From Propionibacterium sp. (GTDB lineage: Bacteria > Actinomycetota > Actinomycetes > Propionibacteriales > Propionibacteriaceae), in the NCBI GenBank assembly GCA_022837595.1, contig JALHFX010000031.1, forward strand, positions 1-24,772: a stretch of DNA of 24,772 nt, in the 5' to 3' direction. Position numbers and translations under genes: made by a program. A model generated the notes under the pieces. It made no database searches. It was given only the letters and a program-made list of their open reading frames with translations, and was not told the origin of the DNA. Below are positions 15,337 to 24,772 of the stretch, in pieces (the first letter of the stretch is position 1; each line of letters begins with the position of its first letter).

Positions 15337-15757
15337 ACCACACGCGCCCCAGGATCGCCTGAGCATGCATGGCTGGGATGAACTGACCGAGTTCGCACCA
15401 CTGAACCCGCTTCCCGCCAGACCGATACCGCGACAAGCTCAGGTCCTTGCCCAAGCCGCTGCGCGGCTACTCGCAGAAACGCTCACCGGGCACCGCAGCA
15501 TCAAACAGCTCAGCGATTGGCTATCACCCGACGAACGCGAGCGCTTGAACTCTTGGATCCGTGCGCACCGCGGCCACCAGGTACTGCTCAGTCGGCTCAA
15601 ACTCGTCGAAACTGCGCCCGGGCGGGTCGATGGCCAACTGCACTTCGTCTGCGGCCAGGTACAGCTATGCGCAACGATCTGTCTGGTCCTCGATGACGGA
15701 CGATGGACCTGCCGCCATTTGAACCCGCTGCTGCCTGGCACAGCTCCGCATTTATGA
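15305..15757 (+). CDS. DUF6459-like (Rv3235-type) conserved protein
   Basis: Small protein of 150 residues resembling the alanine/arginine/proline-rich actinobacterial proteins found near secA (DUF6459, Rv3235-like). The N-terminal part (1-45) is proline-rich and probably disordered. A helical segment, QAQVLAQAAARLLAETLTGHRSIKQLSDWLSP in character, covers about 45-77. A beta-rich C-terminal half contains GRVDGQLHFVCGQ and CATICLVLDDGRWTC. No catalytic motif, signal peptide or membrane helix is seen; function unknown. ATG 15305 has no strong ribosome-binding site of its own. ATG 15365 (residue 21) has AGGA about 10 nt upstream and is an alternative that would give 130 residues. It is convergent with secA, only 56 nt away. 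The family call is tentative. Confidence 0.7.
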   Translation: MEFAPPLIVGKPHAPQDRLSMHGWDELTEFAPLNPLPARPIPRQAQVLAQAAARLLAETLTGHRSIKQLSDWLSPDERERLNSWIRAHRGHQVLLSRLKLVETAPGRVDGQLHFVCGQVQLCATICLVLDDGRWTCRHLNPLLPGTAPHL

Positions 15758-15769
15758 GGTGTGCCAGGC
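15733..15769. terminator. Putative bidirectional terminator hairpin between DUF6459-like gene and secA
   Basis: A perfect 10-bp inverted repeat (GCCTGGCACA at 15733-15742, TGTGCCAGGC at 15760-15769) with a 17-nt loop spans the stop codon of the plus-strand gene. It lies within the 56-nt convergent gap before the secA stop, so it could end transcripts from both sides. There is no U-tract. Confidence 0.45.
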
Positions 15770-15813
15770 TGCGATCAGCAATCCGCGAACCCTGAAATCA
15801 GATCCCGATCGAG

Positions 15814-18747
<2,934 letters not shown>

Positions 18748-18817
18748 GGGATACGTCCTTTGCTGATTCCTCGCCGCTGGACGCGCCGGATGCACGTCTC
18801 TGACAACAGCGTCCACC

Positions 18818-18823
18818 AGTGTA
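18818..18823 (-). promoter_or_regulatory. Putative secA promoter -10
   Basis: TACACT on the minus strand, about 70 nt before the secA GTG, the same hexamer as proposed for trpS. A weak -35-like GTATGA lies 18 nt further upstream. The hexamer overlaps an imperfect dyad, GTAGT-TCGTG-ACTAC (18821-18835). Suggestive only. Confidence 0.3.
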
Positions 18824-18873
18824 GTTCGTGACTACGCTCACTCATACTCCGGCGGATGATACCGGAACAGGCG

Positions 18874-18904
18874 GCGGGGACACTACCGGTGGCAGTGTCC
18901 CCGC
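18874..18904 (-). terminator. Putative terminator hairpin downstream of hpf
   Basis: A perfect 11-bp GC-rich inverted repeat (GCGGGGACACT at 18874-18884, AGTGTCCCCGC at 18894-18904) with a 9-nt loop begins 29 nt after the hpf stop. It lacks a clear U-run, as often in actinobacteria. It implies that hpf and secA are at least partly separate transcripts. Confidence 0.6.
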
Positions 18905-18933
18905 TCGTCTTCTGTTAGCCGAACGATCGGGTG

Positions 18934-19554
18934 CTAGGTCGTCGTCTCCACCGTCAGATGGATCACGCCATAGTCGTAGGCTTTGCGCCGGTAGACCACG
19001 CTCGGCTCAGCGGTCTCTGCATCGACGTAGAGGAAGAAGTCGTGACCGACCAACTCCATTTCGTCCAAGGCTTGAGCCAATGTCAACGGAACCGTCGAGA
19101 ACCGCTTCTCGCGCACCACCAGGGGGCCGTCTCCGGTGACCTCGAGCCCGCCGACGACCTTGCGTGTCGCGATCGGCTTCTCGAGCGTGTCGTCGACAGC
19201 CACCGCCTCCAGCTCAAGCTCAGCCAGCTTGGCGCTGCGCAATCCACGATGCCGTTTGCGTCGATCAGCAGCCTTACGCAGTTGCGCCTTCAGCTTCTCT
19301 TCCGCACGATCGAAAGCGATCATCTTGTCGGACGCGTGGGCGCCGGCCCGGATGACCGGTCCTTTGCCTCGCAGCGTGATCTCGCAACGGATCTCACCAT
19401 CGGGATCACCCTTGGAGTCCCCTTGGGTGAATTCGACTTCTGCCCGAATCACGCGATCGCGGAGCTTCTCGACAGTCGCGGTCAGTTCTTCAGTAACCTG
19501 CTCGCGAGTCGCATCGGAAACTGTCAGATGCCTGCCGGTGATGCTGACGTCCAT
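18934..19554 (-). CDS. hpf: Long-form ribosome hibernation promoting factor
   Basis: Ribosome-associated factor that stabilises inactive ribosomes, dimerising 70S into 100S particles in stationary phase or stress. The 206-residue product has the long HPF layout: an N-terminal YfiA/RaiA-type domain (about 1-105, beginning MDVSITGRHLTVSD), a charged linker rich in Arg/Lys and Glu, and a C-terminal dimerisation domain (about 145-206) with REKRFSTVPLT, MELVGHDFFLY and VYRRKAYDYGVI. ATG 19554 was preferred to ATG 19560 because the GGAAGGA ribosome-binding site is then 6 nt away and the protein begins like its relatives. It lies between comF and secA, a conserved actinobacterial neighbourhood. A strong hairpin follows the stop. 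The 19555-19710 gap upstream probably holds its promoter, but I could not resolve it. Confidence 0.93.
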   Translation of the reverse strand: MDVSITGRHLTVSDATREQVTEELTATVEKLRDRVIRAEVEFTQGDSKGDPDGEIRCEITLRGKGPVIRAGAHASDKMIAFDRAEEKLKAQLRKAADRRKRHRGLRSAKLAELELEAVAVDDTLEKPIATRKVVGGLEVTGDGPLVVREKRFSTVPLTLAQALDEMELVGHDFFLYVDAETAEPSVVYRRKAYDYGVIHLTVETTT

Positions 19555-19710
19555 GATCATTCCTTCCTTGTGCGGACCGGCTGTTGCCAGTCAGCCGTTC
19601 GACGGCCGAGGCTGTCGGCGGAAAATACGTGGCACGACCCATCAGAAACGCCCTCCGGAGCCTTTCAACTCCCTCGTTGACGCCTCAGCAGATCGTGCCA
19701 TACATCAACG

Positions 19711-20538
19711 TTACTCATCTGGATGGTCGGCGGAGCGCAAACCGCCAGTTGCGTGTTTCGGGGTGTCTCCGATTACCGCTATACCCTGCACCTGACATCC
19801 GGCGGCGCGTAGTGCACGCACCGCCTCGACAATGGTCGCCCCTGTGGTGACTAGGTCATCTGTGACGATCACTGGCCTTGAAGACGCGTTGAGAGCCAGC
19901 ATCGTGCCCGACTGGGAGGCCAAGCGAGCATCTCGTCCACGACCGACCTGATCATGAGCGGTACGGCTTCGGATCAGCAGCGGGACGACAGAAAGACCGA
20001 GCCTGCGACCGGCCGCCGAGGCCAAAGCCCGCGAGTGATCGTAGCCCCGGCGACGAACAGCCACCTGATCCGAGGGCACCGGCACCAGCACGACGCCCGG
20101 CGAACGCGCACGCTGTTCTTTGAGACCGGTTCGATCCTGCGGCACGAGTCCAGCAATAGACAGAGCGAGGAGCCCACCCAGCTGGTGTGCGAGCTGCCAG
20201 GCGCCATCGTCCTTGTGGGCGATGATGATGGACGAAAGAGGCTCGCGATACCACCCGGTAGCGATAGCTGGCGGCATCGAGACCTGGTCTGGTCGTTGCG
20301 AAGCCGGCTGCCAACCCGGCCGGACCAGCCGATGAGGCTTGGAGGGCAGCAGCTCTCGGCAGGACTCGCACAGTCCCCAACCCGGAGCATGGCAGCCCGG
20401 GCAACTGGATCCGAGCATGAGGTCGGCGGCGGCGTCGCGAAGACCGCGCAAGTTGAACAGTGAAATCGGCACGCCAGAAGTATTGGCAAATGGCACCCCG
20501 AATCGGTCAAAGTCCTGCGTGGCTGTGGACAATCTCAA
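19711..20538 (-). CDS. ComF family phosphoribosyltransferase-like protein
   Basis: ComF/GntX-type protein with an N-terminal four-cysteine zinc site (C46, C49, C57, C60 in CPGC and CESC) and a C-terminal type I phosphoribosyltransferase domain carrying the PRPP-binding loop VIVTDDLVTTGATI (about 219-232) and the RRRGYDHS motif typical of ComF. In competent bacteria ComF acts with the DNA uptake machinery; in actinobacteria the role is not established and no other competence genes are visible. The furthest start, TTG 20538, gives 275 residues, but GTG 20496, GTG 20472 or ATG 20418 (235 residues) are closer to the normal length; none has a clear ribosome-binding site. A 15-codon frame opens at ATG 20554, overlapping the lpqB stop (TGATG), and could couple translation. 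Function of the domain certain, start uncertain. Confidence 0.85.
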   Translation of the reverse strand: MRLSTATQDFDRFGVPFANTSGVPISLFNLRGLRDAAADLMLGSSCPGCHAPGWGLCESCRELLPSKPHRLVRPGWQPASQRPDQVSMPPAIATGWYREPLSSIIIAHKDDGAWQLAHQLGGLLALSIAGLVPQDRTGLKEQRARSPGVVLVPVPSDQVAVRRRGYDHSRALASAAGRRLGLSVVPLLIRSRTAHDQVGRGRDARLASQSGTMLALNASSRPVIVTDDLVTTGATIVEAVRALRAAGCQVQGIAVIGDTPKHATGGLRSADHPDE

Positions 20539-20553
20539 CGAACTGAGACGCCA

Positions 20554-22314
20554 TCAGCTGGGGTACGCCAGCGCAGTGACATCGTCCAATAATTCCTGCC
20601 AGCGATATTGGCTCTCAAAGCGCAGTGCGAGATCTGTGGCCGTGAGCACCGCGGCGGCGACCGTGCCGTCCCGCGGCATCGCGGTCAAAGCAACCACATC
20701 GGCCCCGTAGAGCGGACCCTGCGGTGCCACCTGTGCGGCATCAATATCAACCGAATAGACGCTGAACTGCGCATCGCGTTCGTCGGCGCCCACCACCATC
20801 ATCTTCGCTGACGACGTGAAGACCACATCCCGGAAGACCGTGATCTGACCAGAAGTAGTGTTCAGGGGCAGTCTGCGCCAGCCGTCGATGACCAGTTCAT
20901 CGGTGCCGCGCAAACGCAGCATGCCAAACTGCTCCGTTTCACCGGATTCGACGATCACGACCATCCGGGCAAGACCCGGTGAGATCCGGAAACTCACGAC
21001 GCGATCAGATTCGAGTTCGGGAATAGGCACCAGCAAAGGCTCATCCTGTTTCCCGATGACCACGGCGATCACCCCGGCGGGAGTGTTGTCGAGGGTCCAA
21101 AGTCGTCCCTCGCTGTCGAACTGAGGCTTGGTCAGGGCTGATCCTTCATAGACCGCCCGCAACTCACCGTCGGCAGTATTCGCCCGATAGAGGGTACTTC
21201 CATCAGCATCAACGACACTCACCTGATCGCCCTGCCACGAAACTGCCAGCCACCGCGGCGGCTGCTCCCAGCTCTCACCAAGCGCTCCCGGAAGAGCGAT
21301 CGGGCCGGCCGCAGCGTTGTCGGGGAGCTTGATGATCTCGGCGTCGTGAACCGCGTAGAGGTCACGTGGGGCCATTGGGCGCCTCGGATTGAAGGCCGCT
21401 AGCGTGCTGAACCGGACGACACCGTTATCATCGGCACCTCTGATCGATAGCGGTCGGTTATTGACGTTTATCTGCAGCCCGGTGATCGATTCGAAATAGG
21501 AAAGTGTGAACAGCAATTGGGCCGCTGCCTGTACCCGCTGATCTGCGCTGAGCGCCTCGATCTGTTCGCTCAACGCCACGTGCGCGACGCCCTGTTCGTC
21601 AACCCAGGTACCCGCTGAGGTCACGTCCTCAGGTAGAACGTTCGTGACGGCCGGACGGATCCACGTCCCCGGTCCCCGGATGACTGCACGCACCAGCGCG
21701 TCCGGAGCCGAAGCACTCAACTCGTTTTGTCGCAGGAAGACCTGCTGAGGCACCAGCCGATCACCGGCGGGGTCCAGGAAATAGACCAAGACACCCAGGA
21801 AGGCCTGCTGGAAGCGTTGCCTCGACATCAGGATGCCATCTCCCGGATTGGTTATCCGCCACTGGTCGTCCACCCTTGTCAGCTCGAAGTTATGAACGTA
21901 TTCGGTATCGCTCGCTGCGGTGAAGATGTGGTCCTCGTCGAGACTGCCGACCAGCGGTGCACGAATCACAGCCGAACCGTCGGAGGTGATCACCCTGGAC
22001 TGCCCCGACGCATCGTAGACATCAATGCCGACTTCTGGACGCCACGAACTCGCGGCCTCGTCGGTGAGGTATGTGCGGGCGACCGCGTAGCCATCCGCCG
22101 GAGATTCGGACGCCCCGAGGAAACCTTCGATGATCGCTTCGGGAGTTGCGTCCGGTGCTGGTGGTTGCACGGTCAGGTCGATGCCCGTGGAGCGTTGCCC
22201 GCCACCGACATCGTCGACTGTCTCGATCGGCCCTGAAGTCGGCAGGCTACCGCAGCCTGCCAGCATGAGGCTCAACGCCCAGCCGAGGATGATCACTATC
22301 CTGCGGCGCATCAT
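20554..22314 (-). CDS. lpqB: Lipoprotein LpqB, partner of the MtrAB system
   Basis: Exported lipoprotein that works with the MtrAB two-component system in actinobacteria; in mycobacteria it interacts with the extracellular part of MtrB and affects MtrA activity and cell division. The 586-residue product has a lipoprotein signal peptide: basic MMRRR, a hydrophobic stretch, and lipobox LAGC with lipid-modified C21. A GerMN-like domain lies around residues 180-300, and a beta-propeller-like C-terminal half (about 300-586) has repeated strand segments, consistent with the LpqB family. ATG 22314 overlaps the mtrB stop by 4 nt (ATGA) and has GGGAGG about 6 nt upstream, so it is translationally coupled to mtrB. 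The frame is intact. Gene identity is secured by position between mtrB and comF. Confidence 0.93.
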   Translation of the reverse strand: MMRRRIVIILGWALSLMLAGCGSLPTSGPIETVDDVGGGQRSTGIDLTVQPPAPDATPEAIIEGFLGASESPADGYAVARTYLTDEAASSWRPEVGIDVYDASGQSRVITSDGSAVIRAPLVGSLDEDHIFTAASDTEYVHNFELTRVDDQWRITNPGDGILMSRQRFQQAFLGVLVYFLDPAGDRLVPQQVFLRQNELSASAPDALVRAVIRGPGTWIRPAVTNVLPEDVTSAGTWVDEQGVAHVALSEQIEALSADQRVQAAAQLLFTLSYFESITGLQINVNNRPLSIRGADDNGVVRFSTLAAFNPRRPMAPRDLYAVHDAEIIKLPDNAAAGPIALPGALGESWEQPPRWLAVSWQGDQVSVVDADGSTLYRANTADGELRAVYEGSALTKPQFDSEGRLWTLDNTPAGVIAVVIGKQDEPLLVPIPELESDRVVSFRISPGLARMVVIVESGETEQFGMLRLRGTDELVIDGWRRLPLNTTSGQITVFRDVVFTSSAKMMVVGADERDAQFSVYSVDIDAAQVAPQGPLYGADVVALTAMPRDGTVAAAVLTATDLALRFESQYRWQELLDDVTALAYPS

Positions 22315-23909
22315 GGCCGCCTCCCGATGTCCGAGGCCTGGCCGGGCTCAAGAGCGTGGGGTGCCCAGTCGACCGGTTGCAGCGGCAGCGCCGAGCCGAC
22401 CAGGACGGTCTGCCGGGTGCGCGGCAGCGTCAGCCTGAACTGGGCGCCCTCACCGGGTCTGCCCCATGCCTCCAGCCAGCCATTGTGCAGACCGGCGTCC
22501 TCGCGTGATATCGCCAAGCCGAGCCCTGTTCCACCCACTACCCTGTCGCGACTCTCGTCCGCACGCCAGAACCGGCGAAAGACCTGCTCCGCCTGTTCAG
22601 GTTTGAACCCGACACCGTGGTCGCGCACGGTCAGCGCGACGCTGTCCGCATCGCCTACCACCCTCACGACGATCGGTCGATGTTCGCCGTGGCAGATGGC
22701 ATTGGCGAGCAGATTACGGACGATGCGTTGCACCCGCCGCGGGTCCGCCTCGACCATGGTGGCATCACCGCGCTGCAAGACCAGTTCTGAACCCATCGCG
22801 TCAGCCATCGCCTGGTGGGCGTGTATTTCGGCTTCGGCCAGATCGGCCAGGTCGACATCGTCGATGGCCAACACTGCGGCGCCTGCATCGAAGCGGGAGA
22901 TCTCAAGCAGATCGCCGAGCATCGATTCGAATCGTTCCTCCTGGTCATGCAGTAGTTCTACGGTGCGGGCCAGCTCTGGGCTGAAGCTCTCGCGGGAATC
23001 GTGCAGCACTTCGGTGGCCATCCGCATCGTGGTCAGCGGGGTACGCAGTTCATGGCTGACGTCCGAGACGAATTGGCGTTGGACGAGCGAGAGGTCTTCG
23101 AGTTCACCGATCTTGTGCTGGAGTTCGGCGGCCATATTGTTCATCGAGGTGGCCAGGCTGGCGAGTTCGTCAGTTCCCCTGACCTCCATGCGCTGATCGA
23201 GGTCGCCGCTGGCGATTCGTCCGGCAACTTCGCCGGCGGTGCGTAGTGGCTTGGTGATCTCGCGTGCGACCAGGTAGCTGATGAGAGCCAAGCAGATCAT
23301 CAGCATCACTCCGGTTGATGTCAGGTCACGTTGCAGCATGCGCAGCGTCTGTTGTTCGGTGCCTGCCGGGAAGATGAAGTAGGCGGGGAAAGCCTGTCCG
23401 GATGAGGCGTAGAGATGTCCGCCGACGACCACGGCGGGTTCCGTGGCACCATCGGTGTAGCGGACCTCGGTGAGGGTGACGTAGACGCCGCCAGGTTCGT
23501 CGTTGAGGGTCTGGCGCAGCGCGTCGGGAACACTGTCGGATTGCAGGCCTCGGGAGACGAAAACGCTGGAAGCCGACTCGACCATCACGCTGAACTGGCT
23601 CGGCTGGCTGCCGACTTCGCTCGCCAATTGGCCTAGTCGTTCCTGCAATGAACTGCTGGCCAGATCGGTACCGTCCAACTGCACCTGCATACGGCGCAAT
23701 GCACTGCTCGCCTCAACCACCGATGCCTGCTTCTTCGCGTCCACGAGTCCCGTCGTCGCCTGATTGAGAAAGACCCAGCCACCCACCACGAGTACGAAAA
23801 TCGACGCTGACATCGTCATAATGATCACCCTTAGCGGCAGGGACGATCCCCAGAAGCCGCGGACGAGGCGAACGATCCGGGCGTACCAGCGGGGCGGCCG
23901 CTTACCCAT
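22311..23909 (-). CDS. mtrB: Sensor histidine kinase MtrB
   Basis: Membrane sensor kinase that phosphorylates MtrA and controls cell-wall homeostasis and division in actinobacteria. The 532-residue product has two transmembrane helices (about 26-48 and 197-215) bracketing an extracytoplasmic sensor region of about 145 residues, a HAMP domain (about 216-268), a dimerisation/phosphoacceptor domain with H286 in SDVSHELRTPL, and a HATPase domain with NLLANAICHGE (N box), DHGVGF (G1), FRRFWRAD (F box) and GGTGLGLAIS (G2). All catalytic motifs are intact. The C-terminal tail, after the kinase core, is Pro-rich, as in other MtrB proteins. ATG 23909 shares its A with the mtrA stop (TAATG), implying coupled translation; lpqB overlaps its end by 4 nt. 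Confidence 0.96.
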   Translation of the reverse strand: MGKRPPRWYARIVRLVRGFWGSSLPLRVIIMTMSASIFVLVVGGWVFLNQATTGLVDAKKQASVVEASSALRRMQVQLDGTDLASSSLQERLGQLASEVGSQPSQFSVMVESASSVFVSRGLQSDSVPDALRQTLNDEPGGVYVTLTEVRYTDGATEPAVVVGGHLYASSGQAFPAYFIFPAGTEQQTLRMLQRDLTSTGVMLMICLALISYLVAREITKPLRTAGEVAGRIASGDLDQRMEVRGTDELASLATSMNNMAAELQHKIGELEDLSLVQRQFVSDVSHELRTPLTTMRMATEVLHDSRESFSPELARTVELLHDQEERFESMLGDLLEISRFDAGAAVLAIDDVDLADLAEAEIHAHQAMADAMGSELVLQRGDATMVEADPRRVQRIVRNLLANAICHGEHRPIVVRVVGDADSVALTVRDHGVGFKPEQAEQVFRRFWRADESRDRVVGGTGLGLAISREDAGLHNGWLEAWGRPGEGAQFRLTLPRTRQTVLVGSALPLQPVDWAPHALEPGQASDIGRRP

Positions 23910-24637
23910 TAGGCGTCGCTCGCGGCCTGCTCACCAGCGCGGTAGCCGACGCCACGAACGGTGACGATGATCTCGGGATGCTCGGGATCGAGCTCAACCT
24001 TGGAGCGCAACCGCTGCACGTGAACGTTGACCAGTCTGGTATCTGCGGCGTGTCGATAACCCCAGACCTCCTCGAGCAGGACTTCACGGGTCAGTACCTG
24101 TTTCGGACGCTGGGCCAGGGCCACCAGCAGGTCGAACTCGAGTGGGGTGAGGTTGATCGGTTGACCGTTTCGGGTGACCTCATGACCTAGCGTCGAAATC
24201 ACCAGATCGCCGATGGTGAGCAATTCCGAGGTGGGTGATTCGACGTGAGCACTGGACCGCAGCCGGGTGCGGATGCGGGCGATGAGTTCTTTGGTTTTGA
24301 AGGGCTTAGCGACGTAGTCGTCGGCGCCCTCTTCGAGACCCCGGACGACATCTGTGGTGTCCGTGCGCGCGCTGAGCATGATGATCGGTACCCCCGACAG
24401 CTCCCTGATCTGACGGCAAACACGAATACCGTCGACGCGCGGCAACATCACATCCAACAGCACGAGCGACGGCTGATACTGCAGAAACGCGCTCAGTGCC
24501 TGGTCGCCGGTCGCGCACCATTCGGTGTCGAAGCCCTCTTGACGCAGGACGATCTGTAGCATTTCGGCGAGCGCGGCATCATCGTCGACCACCAGAATCT
24601 TTTGTTGGTTGCCCATCGGGCCCGCGGAAGTGCTCAT
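23909..24637 (-). CDS. mtrA: DNA-binding response regulator MtrA
   Basis: OmpR/PhoB-family response regulator of the MtrAB system; in actinobacteria it is usually essential or important and controls cell-wall hydrolases, osmotic response and replication-linked genes. The 242-residue product has a receiver domain with acidic pocket D18-D20, phosphoacceptor D62 (LLDVMLP), S89 in the switch position and K111 (KPF), then a winged-helix DNA-binding domain (about 145-235) with LTPLEFDLLVALAQRP, the recognition region RLVNVHVQRLRSKVE and the wing TVRGVGYR. ATG 24637 follows GAGGGGG closely; ATG 24616 would remove seven residues and is nearer to the usual MtrA start, so the first residues are uncertain. 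First gene of the coupled mtrA-mtrB-lpqB unit. Confidence 0.96.
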   Translation of the reverse strand: MSTSAGPMGNQQKILVVDDDAALAEMLQIVLRQEGFDTEWCATGDQALSAFLQYQPSLVLLDVMLPRVDGIRVCRQIRELSGVPIIMLSARTDTTDVVRGLEEGADDYVAKPFKTKELIARIRTRLRSSAHVESPTSELLTIGDLVISTLGHEVTRNGQPINLTPLEFDLLVALAQRPKQVLTREVLLEEVWGYRHAADTRLVNVHVQRLRSKVELDPEHPEIIVTVRGVGYRAGEQAASDA

Positions 24638-24666
24638 GCCCCCTCGATGCAGTTCGGTTGCTCGTC

Positions 24667-24672
24667 ATCTTA
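24667..24672 (-). promoter_or_regulatory. Putative mtrA promoter -10
   Basis: TAAGAT on the minus strand, 29 nt upstream of the mtrA ATG, fits a TANNNT -10 hexamer and would give a short leader. No good -35 element was found. The remaining bases to the window end, 24673-24772, hold no recognised gene. Confidence 0.35.
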
Positions 24673-24772
24673 GCCAGCCCGGCGACCGGCGAGATACGCC
24701 GTTGGAGGTGTGCCCGGACTTATCGGTTGGCGACGAGGTTTCTCTGTTCGTCTGGCTGTTTGTCTAGGAACT

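Overview
The window reads as chromosomal DNA of a high-GC Gram-positive bacterium (Actinomycetota, roughly 60% GC by eye). The strongest sign is the order mtrA-mtrB-lpqB-comF-hpf-secA on the minus strand, which is typical of actinobacterial chromosomes. A 180-kDa-type NAD-glutamate dehydrogenase and small actinobacterial families (DUF2505-, DUF6912- and DUF6459-like) agree with this. Propionibacteriales is a guess from overall flavour, not a demonstrated assignment.

Layout. 1-2229 (+): a DEAD-box RNA helicase, then, one base after its stop, a short-chain dehydrogenase. 2230-2833: a convergent gap filled by repeat array A1. 2834-10933 (-): a co-directional block transcribed GDH > PHP phosphoesterase > trpS > LOG-family protein; a putative promoter also precedes trpS. 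10934-11054: a divergent promoter gap. 11055-14956: single genes separated by repeat arrays, in the order DUF2505 protein (+), array A2, RpiB-family isomerase (+), a decayed-looking stretch, array A3, AbiEi/endonuclease-like protein (-), array A4, DUF6912-like protein (-). 14957-15304: a divergent gap with one perfect DnaA-box-like 9-mer. 15305-15757 (+): a DUF6459-like protein. 15814-24637 (-): secA, hpf, comF, lpqB, mtrB, mtrA. mtrA/mtrB and mtrB/lpqB overlap by 1 and 4 bases and should be translationally coupled. Together they form the MtrAB-LpqB cell-envelope signalling module, followed by ribosome hibernation and protein export functions.

Main discovery candidate. Four intergenic gaps (A1-A4, between 2.38 and 14.37 kb) carry one repeat family that I do not recognise. 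The unit is a 12-nt core, CAGCRRCTACCG or its complement. In every array, units left of a centre point right and units right of it point left. The two central units face each other across exactly 6 nt and form a palindrome around AACGTT or a variant. Successive cores are spaced almost without exception 19 or 31 nt apart (a few at 30 or 32), over about 44 clear copies. Linkers differ between arrays but recur within an array. Every array lies downstream of at least one stop codon, and none lies in a gap between divergent genes. This looks like an organised family of inverted multi-site elements (protein-binding arrays or REP/BIME-like 3'-end elements) rather than random repeats, CRISPR or coding sequence.
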